From Thioclava sp. ES.031 (GTDB lineage: Bacteria; Pseudomonadota; Alphaproteobacteria; Rhodobacterales; Rhodobacteraceae): DNA of 64,000 bases. Numbering within the stretch: position 1 is the first letter of the stretch; the number at the start of each line of letters is the position of its first letter. The stretch spans positions 3,350,501 through 3,414,500 of the forward strand of contig NZ_PDJO01000001.1 in the NCBI RefSeq assembly GCF_002563775.1, read 5' to 3'. Under the pieces are notes generated by a model. The model did not search any database and was not told where the DNA came from. It worked only from the letters and a program-made list of their open reading frames with translations. The translations under genes were made by a program, and so were the position numbers. Positions 62,846 through 64,000 of this stretch are shown piece after piece.

Positions 62846-64000
62846 GCGCTGACCTCCTCGACCACCGGCAGGTCGTGATTGGCGGCGAAGGCATCGAGCG
62901 CGTCGATGAGGATCGCCATGATCTCGTCGATCTGCGCCTCGGTCACGATCAGCGGCGGGCAGACGAGGAAATGGTCGCCCTCGTAGCCGCCCCGCGTGCG
63001 ACGCGAATAGATGATGAGGCCGCGCTCATAGGCCAGTTCGACCAGCTCGGTATGGGCGTTCCACTCTTTCGGCAGGACCTCCATCGTGTCGCGGTCCGAG
63101 ACCAGCTCGAAGGCCAGCAGCAAGCCCTTGCCGCGCACATCGCCGATGAAGGGATAGCGGTCCATCAGACCGGTCAGCCGAGCCTTGAGAACATCGCCCA
63201 TCCGCGCGGCATTGCCGATCAGGTCCTGTTCTTCCATCTCGTCGAGCACCGCGAGACCGGCCGCGCAGGCCAGCGGGTTGCCCGCATAGGTGAAGCCGTG
63301 CAGGAAGCCGCCCGCGTCGAGCAGCGCCTCGACCATGTCGTTGCGCGCGACCACCGCGCCCAGCGGCGCGTAGCCCGCCCCGAACCCTTTCGAGAGCGCG
63401 ACGATGTCGGGGGTGATCCCCCAATGCTCGGCCGCGAGGAACTTGCCGGTGCGCCCGGCCCCGGTCATCACCTCATCGTAGATCAGCAGGATGCCGTATT
63501 CGCGGCAGATCTCGGCCACGCGGGTATAGTAGCTGTCAGGCGCCACGAGCGCGCCGGTCGAGGCCCCGCCCACCGGCTCCATCAGGAAGGCGAGCACCGT
63601 CTCGGGGCCCTCCGCCTCGATCTTCTCGCGCAGCATCTCGGCATATTTGATGCCGCGCTCTTCCTCGGTGAGGTTGTCGCGGTCGAGGTAGCAGGTCGGC
63701 GCCGGAACTTTCGGCATCTCCGTGAACATCGGCGCGAATTTCCCGGTGAAGAGCGGGCTGCCGGTGACGCCCAGCGCGCCCATCGTCGCGCCGTGATAGG
63801 AGGGCAGCCGCGAGATCACCTTGTAGCGGCTCTCCTCACCCTGCGTGACCGCATATTGCCGTGCGAGCTTGATCGCGGTCTCGACGGCCTCGGAGCCGCC
63901 GGAGACGAAGAACACCTTGTCGAGCCCTTCGGGCATCCGCGCGGCGACCCGTGCGGCGAGATCCTCGGACGGGTGCGTGCGGAAATGCAGCCGGTAGCCG
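62842..64000 (-). CDS. Class III aminotransferase (start outside window)
   Basis: A PLP-dependent omega-aminotransferase, 5' end cut by the right edge. In frame with the upstream edge the sequence reads YRLHFRTHPSEDLA before FVSGGSEAVETAIKLARQ. The PLP-binding region is LLIYDEVMTGAGRTG (catalytic Asp), and the lysine is in VALSKGFGAGYAPLGAV. It heads the operon of CoA-transferase, deacylase and thiolase genes. The amino donor cannot be told. Confidence 0.92.
   Translation of the reverse strand, partial: GYRLHFRTHPSEDLAARVAARMPEGLDKVFFVSGGSEAVETAIKLARQYAVTQGEESRYKVISRLPSYHGATMGALGVTGSPLFTGKFAPMFTEMPKVPAPTCYLDRDNLTEEERGIKYAEMLREKIEAEGPETVLAFLMEPVGGASTGALVAPDSYYTRVAEICREYGILLIYDEVMTGAGRTGKFLAAEHWGITPDIVALSKGFGAGYAPLGAVVARNDMVEALLDAGGFLHGFTYAGNPLACAAGLAVLDEMEEQDLIGNAARMGDVLKARLTGLMDRYPFIGDVRGKGLLLAFELVSDRDTMEVLPKEWNAHTELVELAYERGLIIYSRRTRGGYEGDHFLVCPPLIVTEAQIDEIMAILIDALDAFAANHDLPVVEEVSA

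Overview
The window looks like ordinary chromosome of a high-GC alphaproteobacterium of the Rhodobacteraceae. The signs are a GcrA/MipZ/PleD cell-cycle set, a class I lysyl-tRNA synthetase, a VPLPA-type C-terminal sorting tail, DUF3572/DUF983/DUF952 genes, CCGGGATATTT..AAGGAGAAG intergenic repeats and stacked ATGA gene overlaps. I see no rRNA operon, CRISPR array, insertion sequence or complete prophage. The two tRNA genes are Gly(TCC) and Leu(TAA). The genus cannot be settled from this sequence alone.

Layout. 1-5.4 kb: start of miaB, an unrecognised gene, a small iron-type pair ending in hemP, tRNA-Gly, an SRAP protein, and DUF952-pyrD-arsC. 5.6-15.3 kb (minus strand): one long acetate module, read in the order acs, a second-type adk, DUF4212 plus Na+/solute symporter, a cNMP/CBS/DUF294 nucleotidyltransferase, a small membrane protein, a lone receiver, and a membrane protein fusing a degenerate histidine kinase to an intact DEDDh exonuclease. 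15.7-23.4 kb: flavin-split-barrel protein, large beta-helix protein, CHAD protein, lysS, TerB-like protein, dacB. 23.4-30.4 kb: nadD, a diguanylate cyclase paired with an H-NOX-fold protein that lacks its heme ligand, DUF4153, HAD phosphatase, DUF3572 and a PleD-like cyclase. 30.4-33 kb: ECF sigma factor, putative anti-sigma factor, metal-sensor-like protein and an EF-hand protein. 33-43 kb: NUDIX, DMT exporter, two lipoproteins, aldo/keto reductase, msrB, an AidB-like dehydrogenase, cupin, ychF, trpA and an ABC-2 permease. 43-53 kb: gcrA, FadL-like porin, rimO, CAP protein, K+ channel, two related small secreted proteins, ettA, a structured intergenic region with a 31-codon membrane peptide, and mipZ. 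53-64 kb: VPLPA-tail protein, acyl-CoA ligase, lipid-type ABC exporter, tRNA-Leu, enoyl-CoA hydratase, and a catabolic operon (aminotransferase, CoA-transferase A/B, ArgE/DapE deacylase, thiolase) cut by the right edge.

How the genes work together. The acetate module combines uptake, activation to acetyl-CoA, AMP recycling and a signalling set in which a GlnD-type nucleotidyltransferase sits in one operon with an exonuclease whose sensor half has lost kinase residues. I consider this the most interesting system here. The second is the cyclic-di-GMP pair with a heme-less H-NOX partner and a four-cysteine insert. The third is the structured leader and hydrophobic micro-peptide at 51.4-51.8 kb. 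Functional claims beyond family membership are inference from sequence and gene order.
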